A stretch of 64,000 nt of DNA, taken from the NCBI GenBank assembly GCA_902728285.1, contig CACVBU010000385.1, forward strand, positions 1,089,038 to 1,153,037. Reading direction: 5' to 3'. Below are positions 32,390 through 60,541 of the stretch, one piece after another (positions within the stretch are counted from its first letter, which is position 1; every line of letters starts with the position of its first letter). The notes beneath the pieces are model-generated. The model searched no databases. It was not told where the DNA came from and was given only the letters and a program-made list of their open reading frames with translations. A program made the position numbers and the translations under genes. The DNA comes from Clytia hemisphaerica. Its lineage: Eukaryota; Cnidaria; Hydrozoa; Leptothecata; Clytiidae.

Positions 32390-32792
32390 ACCTTTGTCTA
32401 TTTTATTGAGACTATGAGCAAGTTTCAGCTTGGCACAAAATTTTCCCCCACTGTGCCAATTAAAAATATGAATAAAAAACAATAAAGTATCATTCTAAAG
32501 ATAATGAGCTTTTAATCTATTTGCAATTTTTAACACATAATTTCAGAAACTGAAGCCTCAAAAGGGGTAAATTTCTTCTTCAAAAATATCTTAATTTGTT
32601 TGTTCCAGAATTTTTTCTTATACTTCAGGTTTATGACTGTTTACACTTTACAGTCAAAATTATGCTGAATTCACCAAGTTTAACTACTTTCAATGTTTCA
32701 TGAAATGTATGGCACTTTTTAGGAATTTCCCTTTTTTATTTTGAGATCAATATTTATTTTTTTATATTATTTATATTTTACTATTTTCACTG
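32390..32792. other. intergenic, nothing supported
   Basis: AT-rich stretch between a MITE and a truncated LINE; no gene or clear repeat boundary seen. Confidence 0.4.
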
Positions 32793-33896
32793 CAATGGAT
32801 CAGATCCTTCCTTACCGGTAGGACCCAACAAGTATCTGTTGACTACATACTCTCCAAAAAAGCAGAAGTCACTTCCGGCGTCCCCCAAGGATCAATTCTT
32901 GGTCCACTTCTCTACCTGATAATGATCCAAGATATTGACACTAACATCCTACATTCATTTCTATCTTCATTTGCCGACGATACACGTTTAGTGAAGGAGA
33001 TCTCTAATAATACTGATGTTCAATATCTACAAAACGACCTTGATGTGGTTTATCAATGGACATCATTAAACAACATGCAGCTCAATGGCTTGAAGTTTGA
33101 ACATCTTAAATACGGAAAACATGAAGAACTGAAAGAACACTCAAGTTACCTCTCAGACACTCGCTCTCCTATCGAAACCAAGATGGACGTGAAGGATTTA
33201 GGAGTCACTCTGGATGTTAACATGACATACAGCAAACACATCACAAACCAGATCGAGAAAGTCAAAAGTATCATTGCTTGGATCCATCGAACGTTCAAAA
33301 CAAGAGATTGTCAAGTAATGCTAACTCTTTGGAAGTCACTGGTACTACCACACATTGACTATTGCTCCCAGCTGTGGTCACCTTCAAAAAGATATCTGAT
33401 CCAACAACTGGAATCACTTCAAAAATCTTACCTGAATGGAATCCCTACACTTCAACATCTCAACTATTGGGAGAAGCTCAAAGAACTTAAACTATACAGC
33501 CTGGAGCGGTGCAGAGAAAGATACAGGATTATCTACACCTGGAGCATCCTAGAACAGCTTGTACCAAATTTTAACTATGCTGAAAACAAAGGTGGCATCT
33601 TCAGTTACGATAACCAGAGACTGGGTAGAAAATGTTATCTAAAAGAGCTGAACATAAGGCAAAAAAACATATGGAGAGACTCCCTGTCAGAAGAAGGTCC
33701 CAGACTATTTAATGCCCTCCCACAATTTATCCGTAACCTCAAAAACTGCTCCAAAACTAATTTTAAACATCAATTGGACCTTTTTCTCAATTCACTACCG
33801 GACGAGCCACTGCTGCCGAATTACTTTCCTCTTAGGAGAGCTGATTCAAATAGCATCAAAGTCATGGTCCATCATCGGATTTCTCAAATTGGATGA
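32793..33896 (+). pseudogene. 5'-truncated CR1-like LINE (RT palm to C-terminus)
   Basis: Open without interruption from within the RT: QWIRSFLTGRTQQVSVDY, TSGVPQGSILGPLLYLIMI, the catalytic SFADDTRLV, then VKDLGVTLD, a thumb region and DYCSQLWSPS, ending ADSNSIKVMVHHRISQIG. There is no start codon at the 5' end: the coding signal begins abruptly at about 32793, a 5' truncation typical of LINE insertion. Same family as the full element at 40447-44998 (shared SFADDTR, CRRADSNSI-like tail) but clearly diverged. Catalytic FADD intact; frame unbroken over 368 codons, so fairly young. Confidence 0.88.
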
Positions 33897-33899
33897 TTG

Positions 33900-34184
33900 T
33901 TGAGACGAACAAAGAAGCCTTCAAAAAGTATCAAAAAGTAAGTATTTTCTTGAATAAAGGATATTTTGAAAGTTCATTGTCATTTTTAATCAAAAAAATG
34001 TTGTATTGTGCAATAGGGGCTACTGTTTTTAATTTAATAGGTTAATTTTTGTTATAGATTTGCGCGTAACATTTGACCTAATTGACCAGATTTTATAATG
34101 ATCCATCAAAATTTAAGTTGAGCTTTTATTTTCTTGTTGTAATAGAATTTATATTTTAAAGTTCAGGAATCTTGAGAAAATTAG
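33900..34184. other. LINE 3' flank
   Basis: Probable 3' UTR of the preceding LINE followed by plain AT-rich DNA; a microsatellite tail is not clear. Confidence 0.35.
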
Positions 34185-34556
34185 CTTAGGCGTACAAACT
34201 TTCGCGAGGACGAGAAATTGGAAAATTCACGACATTTACTTTTGCAAATTTAACGGAAAAATATTTTCCGCAAGCATAAACTTTTGCGAATCAAGACAAA
34301 ATTGAGAATTTTCACATGAAAAAATGGCTTAGAGGGACAAAGATTTCTTAGATTGGCTTGAAACATTTTGTCCTTTGACTTATTAGTCTTTTAGCAGGCT
34401 AAAAAGTGCCATAAAAGTTAAATTTTATTCAAAGTTTGAAGTTTTACAGATTTTCTATTTTGTCAAGAATTTTTCGCAAGCATAAACTTCCTACAATTTT
34501 AAAGACATTTACTTTCGCGAAAAGGGCCAAAATGAGAGTTTGTACGCCTAAAGTAA
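34185..34556. mobile_element. MITE, TACTTTAGGCG family, uninterrupted copy
   Basis: Left end TTAGGCGTACAAACTTTCGC, right end GTTTGTACGCCTAAAGTA. Collinear with 30852-32389 once the Penelope insertion is removed, including the strings CTTGAAACATTTTGTCCTTT and TAGTCTTTTAGCAGGC. Serves as the unoccupied reference for that insertion. Confidence 0.85.
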
Positions 34557-34674
34557 CTTCAATAGTTCAACATTAATTAATATAAATATCCCTTTTTAAG
34601 AACCTGATACCACTTTTGACGGGTGCTGTAAAAATCCACCCTTCATATATTTGTTTCAATCCGTATTCTGTGGC

Positions 34675-35299
34675 TTAGGTTTTTTCTCATTATCAATTTA
34701 CTGAAGAAAGCGGTAATTTGATGCGAGAGTTTTCTGCTACCGGATAACGGTAGCAGCAACTGAATCTTTAATTGAGTTTTGGAACTCAATCTTTATGAAA
34801 AATAAAATTAGCTATGGAAAAAGGTAAATGAGTGAAAAATGTCTTCAAATATTTGATATTATAGCATTTAGTTCCGCAAAAAGGCATAATTTTCTTGGGG
34901 CTCTGCCCCATAGACCACACTAGGACTGTCCTAGACCTGTGGGGCTGTTTACAAGGCCCCAGACCTCCTGTCTGCTTTTTCGAGCCTAAGGCACATTCTG
35001 AAACTCAATCTTTTGTTTGATTAAAAACGGTACAGCTCCAAATCGTGGAAATTTGCCTGATTTTCATTTTGAAGAATAGGTGCAAAAAAGTGAAACATAG
35101 AAAAGTTTCGTTTTTCATTGCATTAATTGAAATGGGAGATTAAAATTTTCTATGTTTATTTTCTATTCTTCAAAATGAAAATATTTAAGGTTTTAAATTC
35201 TTCTTTTATTCAATGATTTTTTACAGCACTTTGTTGACAATCTAACTCTTGCATCAAATTCCTGCTTTCTTCAGTAAATTGAAGATGAGAAAAAACCTA
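34675..35299. mobile_element. MITE, CTTAGGTTTTTTCTCAT termini
   Basis: Inverted ends of about 60 bp: CTTAGGTTTTTTCTCAT, TCAATTTACTGAAGAAAGC and AATTTGATGC, repeated in reverse at 35235-35299. The right end abuts the 3' tail of the minus-strand LINE. A GC-rich stretch with a palindrome (AGGACTGTCCT) lies at about 34922. Confidence 0.65.
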
Positions 35300-35559
35300 A
35301 GTAAGTAAGTAAGTAAGTAAATATTTATTTACCATTTAACAATACAGAAAAGATGCAAGTGATGATATGTACAGATTGCGTTTATAACACTTTGTAAATT
35401 ATTTATAAATGTTTATATTTTTTTAAGAACTTTGTTATCTTAATGAAGAATAAATTAAAAGAAAGTTTGCTAAACTTTCTTAGTAGGGGAGTGGTGTGCT
35501 CAGTATCTCCCAAGGCAGAGCGGAGAAGAGGGGCATCGAGAGTTGTTAAGCATAATAAA

Positions 35560-36912
35560 TGTTAACTAAGGTTTTTATTGAAACATAGTGCCTGAGCTTA
35601 GATATAATACCATTTGCTCTGGCAAGTTTAGCTGATAAAGATGTGGTGTGGGCTTTCCAGTTGAGGTGCATGTCAATCAAAACGCCAAGATATTTGATAT
35701 TTGAACTTTGAAAAATTTTCTTACCTCCAATTTTAAGAAAAGGGACAAGAGGAAGAATTTTTCGACAGTGTCTGAAAATTAAAAATTCTGTTTTTCCAGC
35801 GTTAAGGGATATTTTATTGGCTTTGAGCCAAGTTTGAAGGGATCTTAGGTCACGATTGACTCTGTTGCAAAGGGAAAGAAGATCATCATTAAAATGTAAA
35901 ATATGGGTATCATCGGCGAAATGAAAAGTTTCACTTGAAAAGATTGCATTGTGAAGATCATTAATAAAAGATTAAAAATAAGAGAGGTACTAGAACAGAG
36001 CCTTGTGGAACACCATGAGGGATTATTTTAATATAAGATTGATTTATTAGATGAAATAGAGACAAACTGGGATCTGTTAGATAAATATGATCTGAACCAG
36101 TCATTAGCCTTCCCTCTAACCCCATAGTGGTCCAGTTTTGAAATTAAATTAGAATGATCAACAGTGTCAAAAGCCTTTTGCAAATCAACAAAAACACCAC
36201 ACACAAAGTTACCATCATCAAGAGATTTCTGAATACGTTCAAAAGAATCTAAGAAAGTAATAAGGCGAGAGTACATAAGTTTTTCAAGAATTTTCTCTAT
36301 GTTGGAAAGGAGAGATATAGGGTGATAATTGGATGTTTCAAGTGGAGAGCCTTTGTTTTTGAAAACGGGAATAACTTTTGAGAGTTTATTAAGCATTGTA
36401 GGAAAACAACCAGATTCAAATGAAAGGTTAAAAAGAAGAGAAAGGGTTCAGAGAGATCAAACTTTAGAAGACGAAGAATTTTTGGGGAAATGCTATGAGG
36501 GCCAGATGATGTTTTAAAAGATAAAGAATTAATTGTTAGTAAAACTTCAGCAGGGTTAACACGATCAAGAAAAATAGAGTTCCTAATGCAATTTTTGAGA
36601 TAGTGAGAGAAGTGACGATTAGTTGGACCAATTTTGGAACGGACAGTATCTGACTGCAATAGAATTAAAAAAGTCATTGAAGCCATTGGCAACAACGTTT
36701 GGATCAGAGCTGAGATGACCATTGACACGAATAGATGAAGGAGAAGATTTGGAATCAGATCCTATGATATCTCTTATCCCTTCCCAGACTTTCAAAATAT
36801 TTGTAGCATGGACAGAGAAAAAACTGGAATAATAATTATTCTTACTCTTACGTGTACGAGTAACTATGAGATTTTTGTATGTTTCATATCTTTGATAGTA
36901 AAAAGATTTCAT
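35560..36912 (-). pseudogene. LINE reverse transcriptase fragment, several frameshifts
   Basis: In order across frames: YSSFFSVHATNILKVWEGIR, SSGPHSISPKILRLL, VIPVFKNKGSPLETSNYHPI (NYRPIS motif with His for Arg), FVDLQKAFDTVDH, HGVPQGSVLVPLLFLIF, then after a one-base shift HFADDTHILHF, SLNAGKTEFLIF and IKYLGVLID. The catalytic FADD is present but frameshifts near 36400 and 35975 disable the gene. Confidence 0.82.
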
Positions 36913-37087
36913 AATAGGGTCCTTCTAATGGTTTGAATATATTTTCCAGTCCTTTCGGAAGATTTTTTCATTCTTTGGTTTTCCAGAGGGAACACAGACA
37001 AGATGAAATTGAGGAAGATGATCAGAGATAGAATAAATCAAATTTCCTGAAAAGGTACGCTTTTCAGAAATTGAAGAAAAAATATTG

Positions 37088-37640
37088 TCAATAAAGTGTC
37101 ATGGAGTGGTCAGTAATTCGAGTCGGAAGAAAAATATTAGGTATAAGAAAGTGTGATCCAAGGTTGTTCAAGAAGATATTGGGATTAGAAGAACTATTCA
37201 AAAGATTAATGTTGAAATCACCTAGCAAAAGAATTTGTTTATTTTCTTTGTTGATTTTATTCAAAAGTGGTTCAAGAAGTTTATTGAATTCATCAAGCGA
37301 AAAAAGAGGGTGTTTATAGATGGATCCAACAATAGTATTAGTAGAATTTGGATGCAGCATTTCTGCAAAAGTAGATTCAAAAAAGGTTGGGCAATACAAC
37401 ATAGAGTCAAGATCTTTGCGGGGTTCAAAAGAGAAATTGTTCGAAATGTATAACATAGTGCCACCAACAGAAGCCTCTGTAGGCGTGTAAATTGGTTCCT
37501 GAAAATTTTCAAGATTAAAGTTGAAGGATGGTTTTTTCCCCTTCAAAATAAGGGTTTTGGTGATCGCCATAACATCAAAATTAAAATTGAGTTTAGAAAT
37601 AAGAGTGGTTAGATCATCTATGTGCCATGGGTGCCAAAAA
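37088..37640 (-). pseudogene. LINE endonuclease fragment
   Basis: Frame is open upstream of the first ATG (37570): HIDDLTTLISKLNFNFDVMA, then AITKT, GGTMLYISNNFSFEPRKDL, TIVGSIYKHP and the catalytic QILLLGDFNINLL. It breaks off after ITDHSMTLY, where the SDH motif would follow. Confidence 0.8.
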
Positions 37641-37894
37641 GAAAGGCCGTTTGAAATGTGGCAACCTCATTGGTGGAAATTTGATAAACAGCTGCAAAGG
37701 AGCGCTGGGCGGGAATCAATCAGTAGAAGAGACCACTTTTGTTTTTGTTGCAGATTTCAATATAAACTTCTCTCAGGGATTACTTGTCAATGTAAATGTA
37801 CACATGTGTTAAGTATTAACTTTGCTAATTTATTTGCGAAAGTAATTCTAATGAATTTATGCAAATAAATATATAGAAACTTATCCAGACGGTG

Positions 37895-38590
37895 TCAATC
37901 GAACGAATCGAACGCCGAATCAATCGAACGCAATCGAATAATTGCAATTCGATTGTCGAACGCAATCGAATCGCAATTGAATATTACCCAGGATTTGCTG
38001 TTCAATTGCTTCGATTACGTTCGATTGTATTCGATTACGTTCGATTGATTCAATTGTATTAGATTTTATTCGCTTTGGTATGGTACTTAAGCGCTCGGCC
38101 GCCCACGCTAAAAAGCTCTAACAGAGTGATCCAATTTAATTTAATCGCAATCAAACTCATCTAACATAATCGTAATCGAACGAAATCGAAGATTAATCCA
38201 ATGTAATTGACAATCAATCAAACTAATCGAACATAGTCATAACTATCAATATAGACCTTTTTTCAAAGAGGACGTCCTGTTGAATAATTATGTAGTCCAG
38301 CCATAAAAACAATGATAGAGCCATGCATAATTACTGTATCATGCATATTGTAATAATTATGCATGGTTTTATCATTGTTTTTCTGCTGGACTACATAATT
38401 ATTCAACAGGGTGGCCTCTTTGAAAAAAGGTCTATCGAACCAATTAAACCTTACGCAATTAATCGAACCCAATCAAACACAATCAAATATTACCCAGGAA
38501 TCGGCCGTTCGATTAAGATTTGATTACGTTTGACAATCGAATCGCAATTATTCGATCGTGTTCGATTACGTTCGATTGGTTCGATTGCGA
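37895..38590. mobile_element. foldback element built from ATCGAA/TTCGAT repeats
   Basis: Both halves are dense with AATCGAACG-type units, mostly CGAATC/ATCGAAC on the left and TTCGATT/GTTCGAT on the right, with matching strings ATATTACCCAGGA in both halves. The whole therefore folds on itself. A separate hairpin MITE (38243-38432) sits in the centre. No coding capacity. Confidence 0.65.
38243..38432. mobile_element. hairpin MITE inside the foldback
   Basis: ATAGACCTTTTTTCAAAGAG starts the left arm and its inverse ends the right arm; the palindrome continues through TGTTGAATAATTATGTAGTC to an inner ATGCATAATTA/TAATTATGCAT pair. The arms cover almost the full 190 bp. Confidence 0.85.
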
Positions 38591-38795
38591 TTTTTGTCAG
38601 CATTGTATATTGTTGTAAAGGAAAAGATAAAAGAGTTAAGACTAGCCTAGTTTCTAATGCTGATATAGGAATTTAAGTTTAGACTGACTGCCGGTGGCGA
38701 TCTTTCGGTAAATCATTCAGTCAGTTAAAAAACATAGAAAATAAAACTCGCATAGAATCAGAAAGTCAGAAAAACTACAAACAAGAGACTGGAAA

Positions 38796-39019
38796 GTACC
38801 GTGAGATTTGGTAACTTGCATCAGTGGAGGCTAACATACATCCTCAAATGAAAGACCTGGCTGGTCATTAAAATACAACAACGCAGCTCCGCTCGCAGCT
38901 CTACTCAACCATTTTTGTTTTGATTTAATTTTGTATTTTGATGACCAGCCAGGTCATTCATTTGAGGGCTATGCATATTAGCCTCCACTGATGCAAGTTA
39001 CCCACCAATCTCACGGTAC
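38796..39019. mobile_element. MITE, GTACCGTGAGATT termini
   Basis: Arms of about 75-90 bp: GTACCGTGAGATT, GTAACTTGCATCAGTGGAGG, CTCAAATGAA and GACCTGGCTGGTCAT, mirrored to 39019. A partial relative (CAGCTCTACTTATATCATTT) lies at 39100-39180. Only 620 bp upstream of the tankyrase start codon. Confidence 0.85.
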
Positions 39020-39638
39020 AAAATAAGTCCAGATATGTCTTTCGTCTTTATGAAGAAGCCACGACCAATCAAAGCAGCAGCAAAATTTCAAAACAAAACT
39101 ACACAAGCTCTGCCGCTCCCAGCTCTACTTATATCATTTTTGTTTTGATTTTTTAATAACTTTGTATTTTAATGACATGCTGAGTACCCTGAGAGATATA
39201 GCAGAGGTTCATTAGCAAAAAAGTAAAATGTAGATTGAAAAGTGTTGAAAACTGATGAATGAAATAAAGTGGATAAAAAACTTTCTTTGATTATTTTATT
39301 ATGCTGTGTTTAGACTGAATTTCTGCTATTTTCTGGACACCTATACTTCAAGCTTAGTATATTGTAGTTAAAAAAAATTAAATAAAAATTATTGCTTTAT
39401 TACTGTACTCTTACAGATTTGATGATTAGGCTTCCTGGTTTTCTCTCCATAAGCATCAGTCAGTTATCTGTCTGTCTGCCTACCTGTCTATGCGTAATGT
39501 TGTGATTTTTTCTGAAAGTTTTGTTTTCCTTGCCCTATTTCACTCAGATAAAAAATGTCTATTTTCGGCACATCTTTCGCAAGTTGTAGATAAGAGCATG
39601 TGACCATTGCAACCACTTGTTTTTAAAGGGAATCAAAC
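39020..39638. promoter_or_regulatory. TNKS: upstream of tankyrase
   Basis: No gene seen; the last few hundred bases should contain the promoter and 5' UTR of tankyrase. No core motif can be named with confidence. Confidence 0.35.
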
Positions 39639-56806
<17,168 letters not shown>

Positions 56807-57253
56807 GTAAGTTAAATTTTTATTTAACATTGTTGGCTCTTTATTTCAGTTCTTCTTTCATTCTCTATTTTTACGAGTATTAAATTTTAAAGAAAAAGTC
56901 ATGTCTGATAATAATTCAATTTATTGATAATTTCTTCTATATAATTATTTTTTTCAAGAATCCTTAGTAGTTTCGTGTAAAGGATATTAAATAGATTTTC
57001 ACAAGTTATTCATGTGTTTTAAATCTATTTCTTAATTTTTGTTTTGTCCTTTTTTGGATAAAATATAACACCCCAATTATATTTGAAGCCGATTGAAGGA
57101 AACTAGGATTAAAAGAAATACAATGATGTTTGTTTGTTTGAAAGATGAATATATATTATAATTTGAAAATATAATTTGGGTCGAGTTGTATTTATTCAAT
57201 TTCCAGACAAGTATTTTCATTTTGACTTCAAGCTTGGGATAAAAAAAGGAAAT
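56807..57253. other. region between tankyrase exon 10 and GPCR 1
   Basis: No tankyrase exon found. A good acceptor, TTTATTCAATTTCCAG ending at 57206, lies 47 bases before the GPCR ATG and may be the 3' end of a 5' UTR intron or a trans-splice site. Confidence 0.4.
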
Positions 57254-58087
57254 ATGAATGTTCTAGCTCATTTGCTGTTCGTTTCGATTCAATCTTCATT
57301 AATTTTGATCGCAAGTATTTTTGCTATTGTCATCATTTACAAAAGTCGAGGACGAAAAGATACGGACGCAAAGAAATCATTGACTTTGAACCAAGAACTT
57401 ATTCTTTGTTTGTTTGCGGGTCATGCTGCTTTAGGATTTTCCAGGTTCGCACACGAAATGCTATATTTGTACGCGAGGGGAGCTTTAATAACTCAAATAT
57501 TCATGTATGGCCAGTATTTATTTTCCGGGCTTGAAATTGGCTTCGTGCTTATGATAAACGTAGAACGATACATCACCATAAAATATCCTTTACAATATGA
57601 AGCTAGGAAGGCACTTTACAGAAAAGTTTATTTGGTTGCACCGTTTTCAATCACGTTTTTAACAGTGTTGGTAGCTTATACATTATATTATGGTGCAACA
57701 TTAATTGTCTCATACATAGTTGCTGGTGGAGTTGTCATAATCAACGTTCTACTTTACCGGATCATATCAAAACAGAATCAAACGATTTTATCAATGATGG
57801 TACATGAGAATAAGTTGAAACTGACCGTCATTCAAAATGCACAGAAGAAAAGGCAAACACGTGCTTTCATGATTTGTTTACTGGTCACTTCGACTTTTGT
57901 ATTACTATGGATACCGTATTTGACCGTGTCTTACTTCCTCCCCTATACTACAACATCTTGGATTGTTTCTGACTTTATAGCTTATTGTAATCCAATAGTA
58001 GACGTTGTCATTTATTTATGCTTGAATCGGAATGCGCTGCACGTGAAAAAGGGATTCTTCTCCGCAATGTTTTGCTGTCGATTTTAA
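57254..58087 (+). CDS. rhodopsin-like (class A) GPCR, single exon
   Basis: 277 residues from ATG at 57254; the frame is open upstream but has no other ATG. Seven membrane segments: LLFVSIQSSLILIASIFAIV, the ELILCLFAGHAALGFSRF segment, SGLEIGFVLMINVERYITIK with the ERY form of the DRY motif, VAPFSITFLTVLVAYTLYY, YIVAGGVVIINVLLYRIISK, AFMICLLVTSTFVLLWIPYL, and FIAYCNPIVDVVIYLCLNRN with NPxxDxxIY. The N-terminus is very short with no evident glycosylation site, and the C-tail is short. The ligand is unknown. An inverted paralogue lies 1.6 kb downstream. It may be nested in a tankyrase intron. Subfamily not assigned. Confidence 0.88.
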   Translation: MNVLAHLLFVSIQSSLILIASIFAIVIIYKSRGRKDTDAKKSLTLNQELILCLFAGHAALGFSRFAHEMLYLYARGALITQIFMYGQYLFSGLEIGFVLMINVERYITIKYPLQYEARKALYRKVYLVAPFSITFLTVLVAYTLYYGATLIVSYIVAGGVVIINVLLYRIISKQNQTILSMMVHENKLKLTVIQNAQKKRQTRAFMICLLVTSTFVLLWIPYLTVSYFLPYTTTSWIVSDFIAYCNPIVDVVIYLCLNRNALHVKKGFFSAMFCCRF

Positions 58088-58464
58088 TAAGTTATTGTAT
58101 GTAAATAGAACCGATATCATTGGAAATTTCATTTCGAAATATTCATCGCCCTACCACGCTACGGTGAATGAAATATATACTCTGATACATATTATAGAAT
58201 TTCAGGATTAATAAAGAAACTTTCTGCAATGTTGGAAATTTGTTAATTTTGTTCATACATTCTTACACTTACACAAATTGTTTAATTACACGGACAAATC
58301 TGATTTAATCTCTCCAAACGGCACTACTTGCCATCAAAGCTTAACAGTAATTTGCAGCCAGCATCTTCGAAAATTTGTTGAAAAAGCGCTTTTAATTATA
58401 TGTAAATAATCACCTTTGTTCGTTTATTATACATCTGATAAAACTGAAAGCAGAATGATGATCC
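58088..58464. other. GPCR 1 downstream region
   Basis: No gene. TTAATAAAG at about 58210 (AATAAA at 58211-58216) is a plausible polyadenylation signal about 125 bases after the stop. Confidence 0.45.
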
Positions 58465-58662
58465 AGATACCTTCTTAAACGAATATTACTAGTCAAGTAT
58501 TCAACGGCCTTGAAATTAACACGCTAAAAATTAACACGAATTTTATTTGCTTTTTCAAGGACACCACGGCTGGTTTTAATTAAGGGATTTTTTATTAACG
58601 CGAAATCTTTCAGTTCGTGTCAATAAAATGACTAGTAATATTCGTGTAATAAGGTATACCTT
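58465..58662. mobile_element. MITE, ACGAATATTACTAGTCA termini
   Basis: Inverted arms of about 30 bp from GATACCTT through ACGAATATTACTAGTCA, mirrored by TGACTAGTAATATTCGTGT and AAGGTATA. The interior carries AATTAACACG and its inverse. Lies between the two GPCRs. Confidence 0.8.
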
Positions 58663-59131
58663 ATCTTATCAATTCATAGAATAAATCACCAATTTCACGA
58701 TGTACGTCGTTTTAGTTTTTCTACGTCTAAAAAACACATCTCTGCAAGTCACGCCTTAAAGTTGAATTCAACTCACCAGAAGGCAAATTTAATTAGGTAT
58801 ACAAATTTTTATTTTCACAAAAAAGAAGTTTATGCTAATGAAATCCGTTATCATCTCCATCATTTAAGATAGAAACTGAGAATATTCGCTTGTGTTTTTG
58901 TGATGGTAGTAGCATGAAATTTGGCATGGAGGTTTTCTGTTAGAGTAAAAATAAAAATCTTACCCAACCTTTGTACTCTTTCTGAAAAGGATTGTAATCG
59001 AGTGATCGAGTGATCGTCATGTAGTAAATGTAGAATCAAATATGCAGAAGAAATTAATTATGATAAAGCTAGAAAAAAGAAAAACATGAAAATATTTATA
59101 TCATCGAAATTTGTTGTGCACATTCCTGAAG

Positions 59132-59342
59132 TGGAGTCTCTTCAACTCAACCTCTATAATTCGAAATTCCTTTAACTCGAACAAATTTGTGTTCCCCGTG
59201 CGTGTTCGAACAAGTATTATAGTCCCTTCAGTTAAGAATTCCTTTTTTTAAACTTTACTCCATAACTCGAAACTTTCTTAATGTGAACTCGAACAAGATT
59301 GAGTTACCCCGTGCGTGTTCGAGCTGTGGAAACTCCACTCTA
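59132..59342. mobile_element. pogo/Tigger-like MITE
   Basis: Ends AGTGGAGTCTCTTCAACTC and GAGCTGTGGAAACTCCACT are inverted; the interior has CTCGAAC/GTTCGAG repeats and two copies of CCCCGTGCGTGTTCGA. The pattern of GTGGAGTCTC ends with internal TCGAA is that of Tc1/mariner pogo elements. Confidence 0.65.
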
Positions 59343-59371
59343 GTTTTGTTGAGCGATGCGTATCATTCCTT

Positions 59372-59621
59372 AAAATTTTTTTTCATAAGAACAAACTATA
59401 TAAGAACATAATGCTTCGATGGCCAATGTATTAAGAACAAGTTAAGAACATTTTAAGGCTTTGTTGACCCTAAATCACCTATTTTCTATAGGAAATGGAC
59501 AAAAATGCTTGCAAAATGGTGAAAATAAGAACATCATAAGAACAATTTAGGTTTAAAACTCAAAAAGTTAAGAAGATAACTAAGGCTTCAAAAATTTTGG
59601 ATGTTCTTATAAAAAACGTGT
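59372..59621. mobile_element. MITE, TTTTTTATAAGAACA termini
   Basis: Left TTTTTTTTCATAAGAACA; right TGTTCTTATAAAAAACGTGT. The interior repeats TAAGAACA several times. Sister of 12762-13066. Lies 85 bp beyond the stop codon of GPCR 2. Confidence 0.7.
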
Positions 59622-59705
59622 ATAACAAAACAAATCAGAGTGATACTGGTAGCCTAGAATATCTTGGACATGATCTTTTCATTCTCCTCTACCCAAATTA
59701 CTACA

Positions 59706-60541
59706 TCAACAGTTAAAAATTTGAAACAATTTCCGAAAAAGTTCTTTTGTCAAATAATATGCGTTTTTATTCAGACGTAGGTAAATCACAACATCGACCA
59801 ATGGATTGGCGTACGCCAGAAATTCCAACAATCCCCATGTTGAAGTATCATCATACCAGAATTGATTGACAGTTAAAAATGGTAACCATAGTACCACAAA
59901 AGTCGAAGTGACCAGTAAACAAATCATGAAAGCACGTGTTTGCCTTTTTTTCTGTGCATTTTGAATGACGGTCAGCTTCAACTTATTCTCATGTACCATC
60001 ATTGATAAAATCGTTTGATTCTGTTTTGATATGATCCGGTAAAGTAGTACATTGATTATGATAACTGCCAAGCTAGCTGTTAGTGATACTATCCATATCA
60101 CAATTACATCAATCAAATATATCCCAAAAACAACTACAGTCACTAAGAATGGTATAGTGAAATATATTTTCCTGTAGAAGCTCTTTTTGACTTCATATCT
60201 CAAAGGATATTTTATTGTCACGTATCTTTCAACCGTGATCATTAGCACAAAACCAATCTCGATTCCAGATCCTAGGAATTGACCATATCCAAAATAAGGT
60301 GTTATCGAAGAATCTTTGCAATAGAAATAAAACATATCGTTAATAAATCGTGCAAAACCTAAAAATGAGTGTCCCACAAACAGATAAATGATAAGTTCTT
60401 GGTTTAGAGTCATTGATTTCTTTTCTTCTCCTTGTCTCCGTTCTCTGCTTTTGAAAATAATGACAATGGCAAAAATACTTGTCATGAAAATCAATGCTGA
60501 TTGAATTGAGACTAAAATGAGGTGAAGTATATGCTATCCAT
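59706..60541 (-). CDS. class A GPCR, inverted paralogue; start region frameshifted
   Basis: Seven-TM frame with stop TGA at 59708-59706. Aligns throughout with the 57254 gene: TM2 ELIIYLFVGHSFLGFARF, TM3 GSGIEIGFVLMITVERYVTI, TM6 AFMICLLVTSTFVVLWLPFL and TM7 FLAYANPLVDVVIYLRLNKN. The frame upstream of TM1 meets a stop (60536-60534) with no Met between. An ATG at 60541 lies where the paralogue's ATG aligns, but a 2-bp TA excess (TATAT at 60528-60532) puts it out of frame. The first in-frame ATG (60485) would cut TM1. Options: a pseudogene, a polymorphic allele, or splicing into AG at 60513-60512 from an unseen exon. Confidence 0.8.

Larger units (their letters stand above)
35300..37690 (-). 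mobile_element. CR1/jockey-like LINE remnant, minus strand
   Basis: 3' tail is a (TTAC)n microsatellite (AAGTAAGTAAGTAAGTAA on plus at 35300). Endonuclease at about 37640-37088 and RT at about 36730-35560, with several frameshifts. The RT frame stops shortly after the thumb region (VNIYYA), followed by short 3' sequence, so the normal C-terminus is deleted. A different family from the 40447 element. Confidence 0.82.

Noticed and set aside
37627..37812. Short plus-strand peptide starting MGAKKKGRLK
   Set aside because: Overlaps the 5' end of the minus-strand LINE coding region and has no support of its own.
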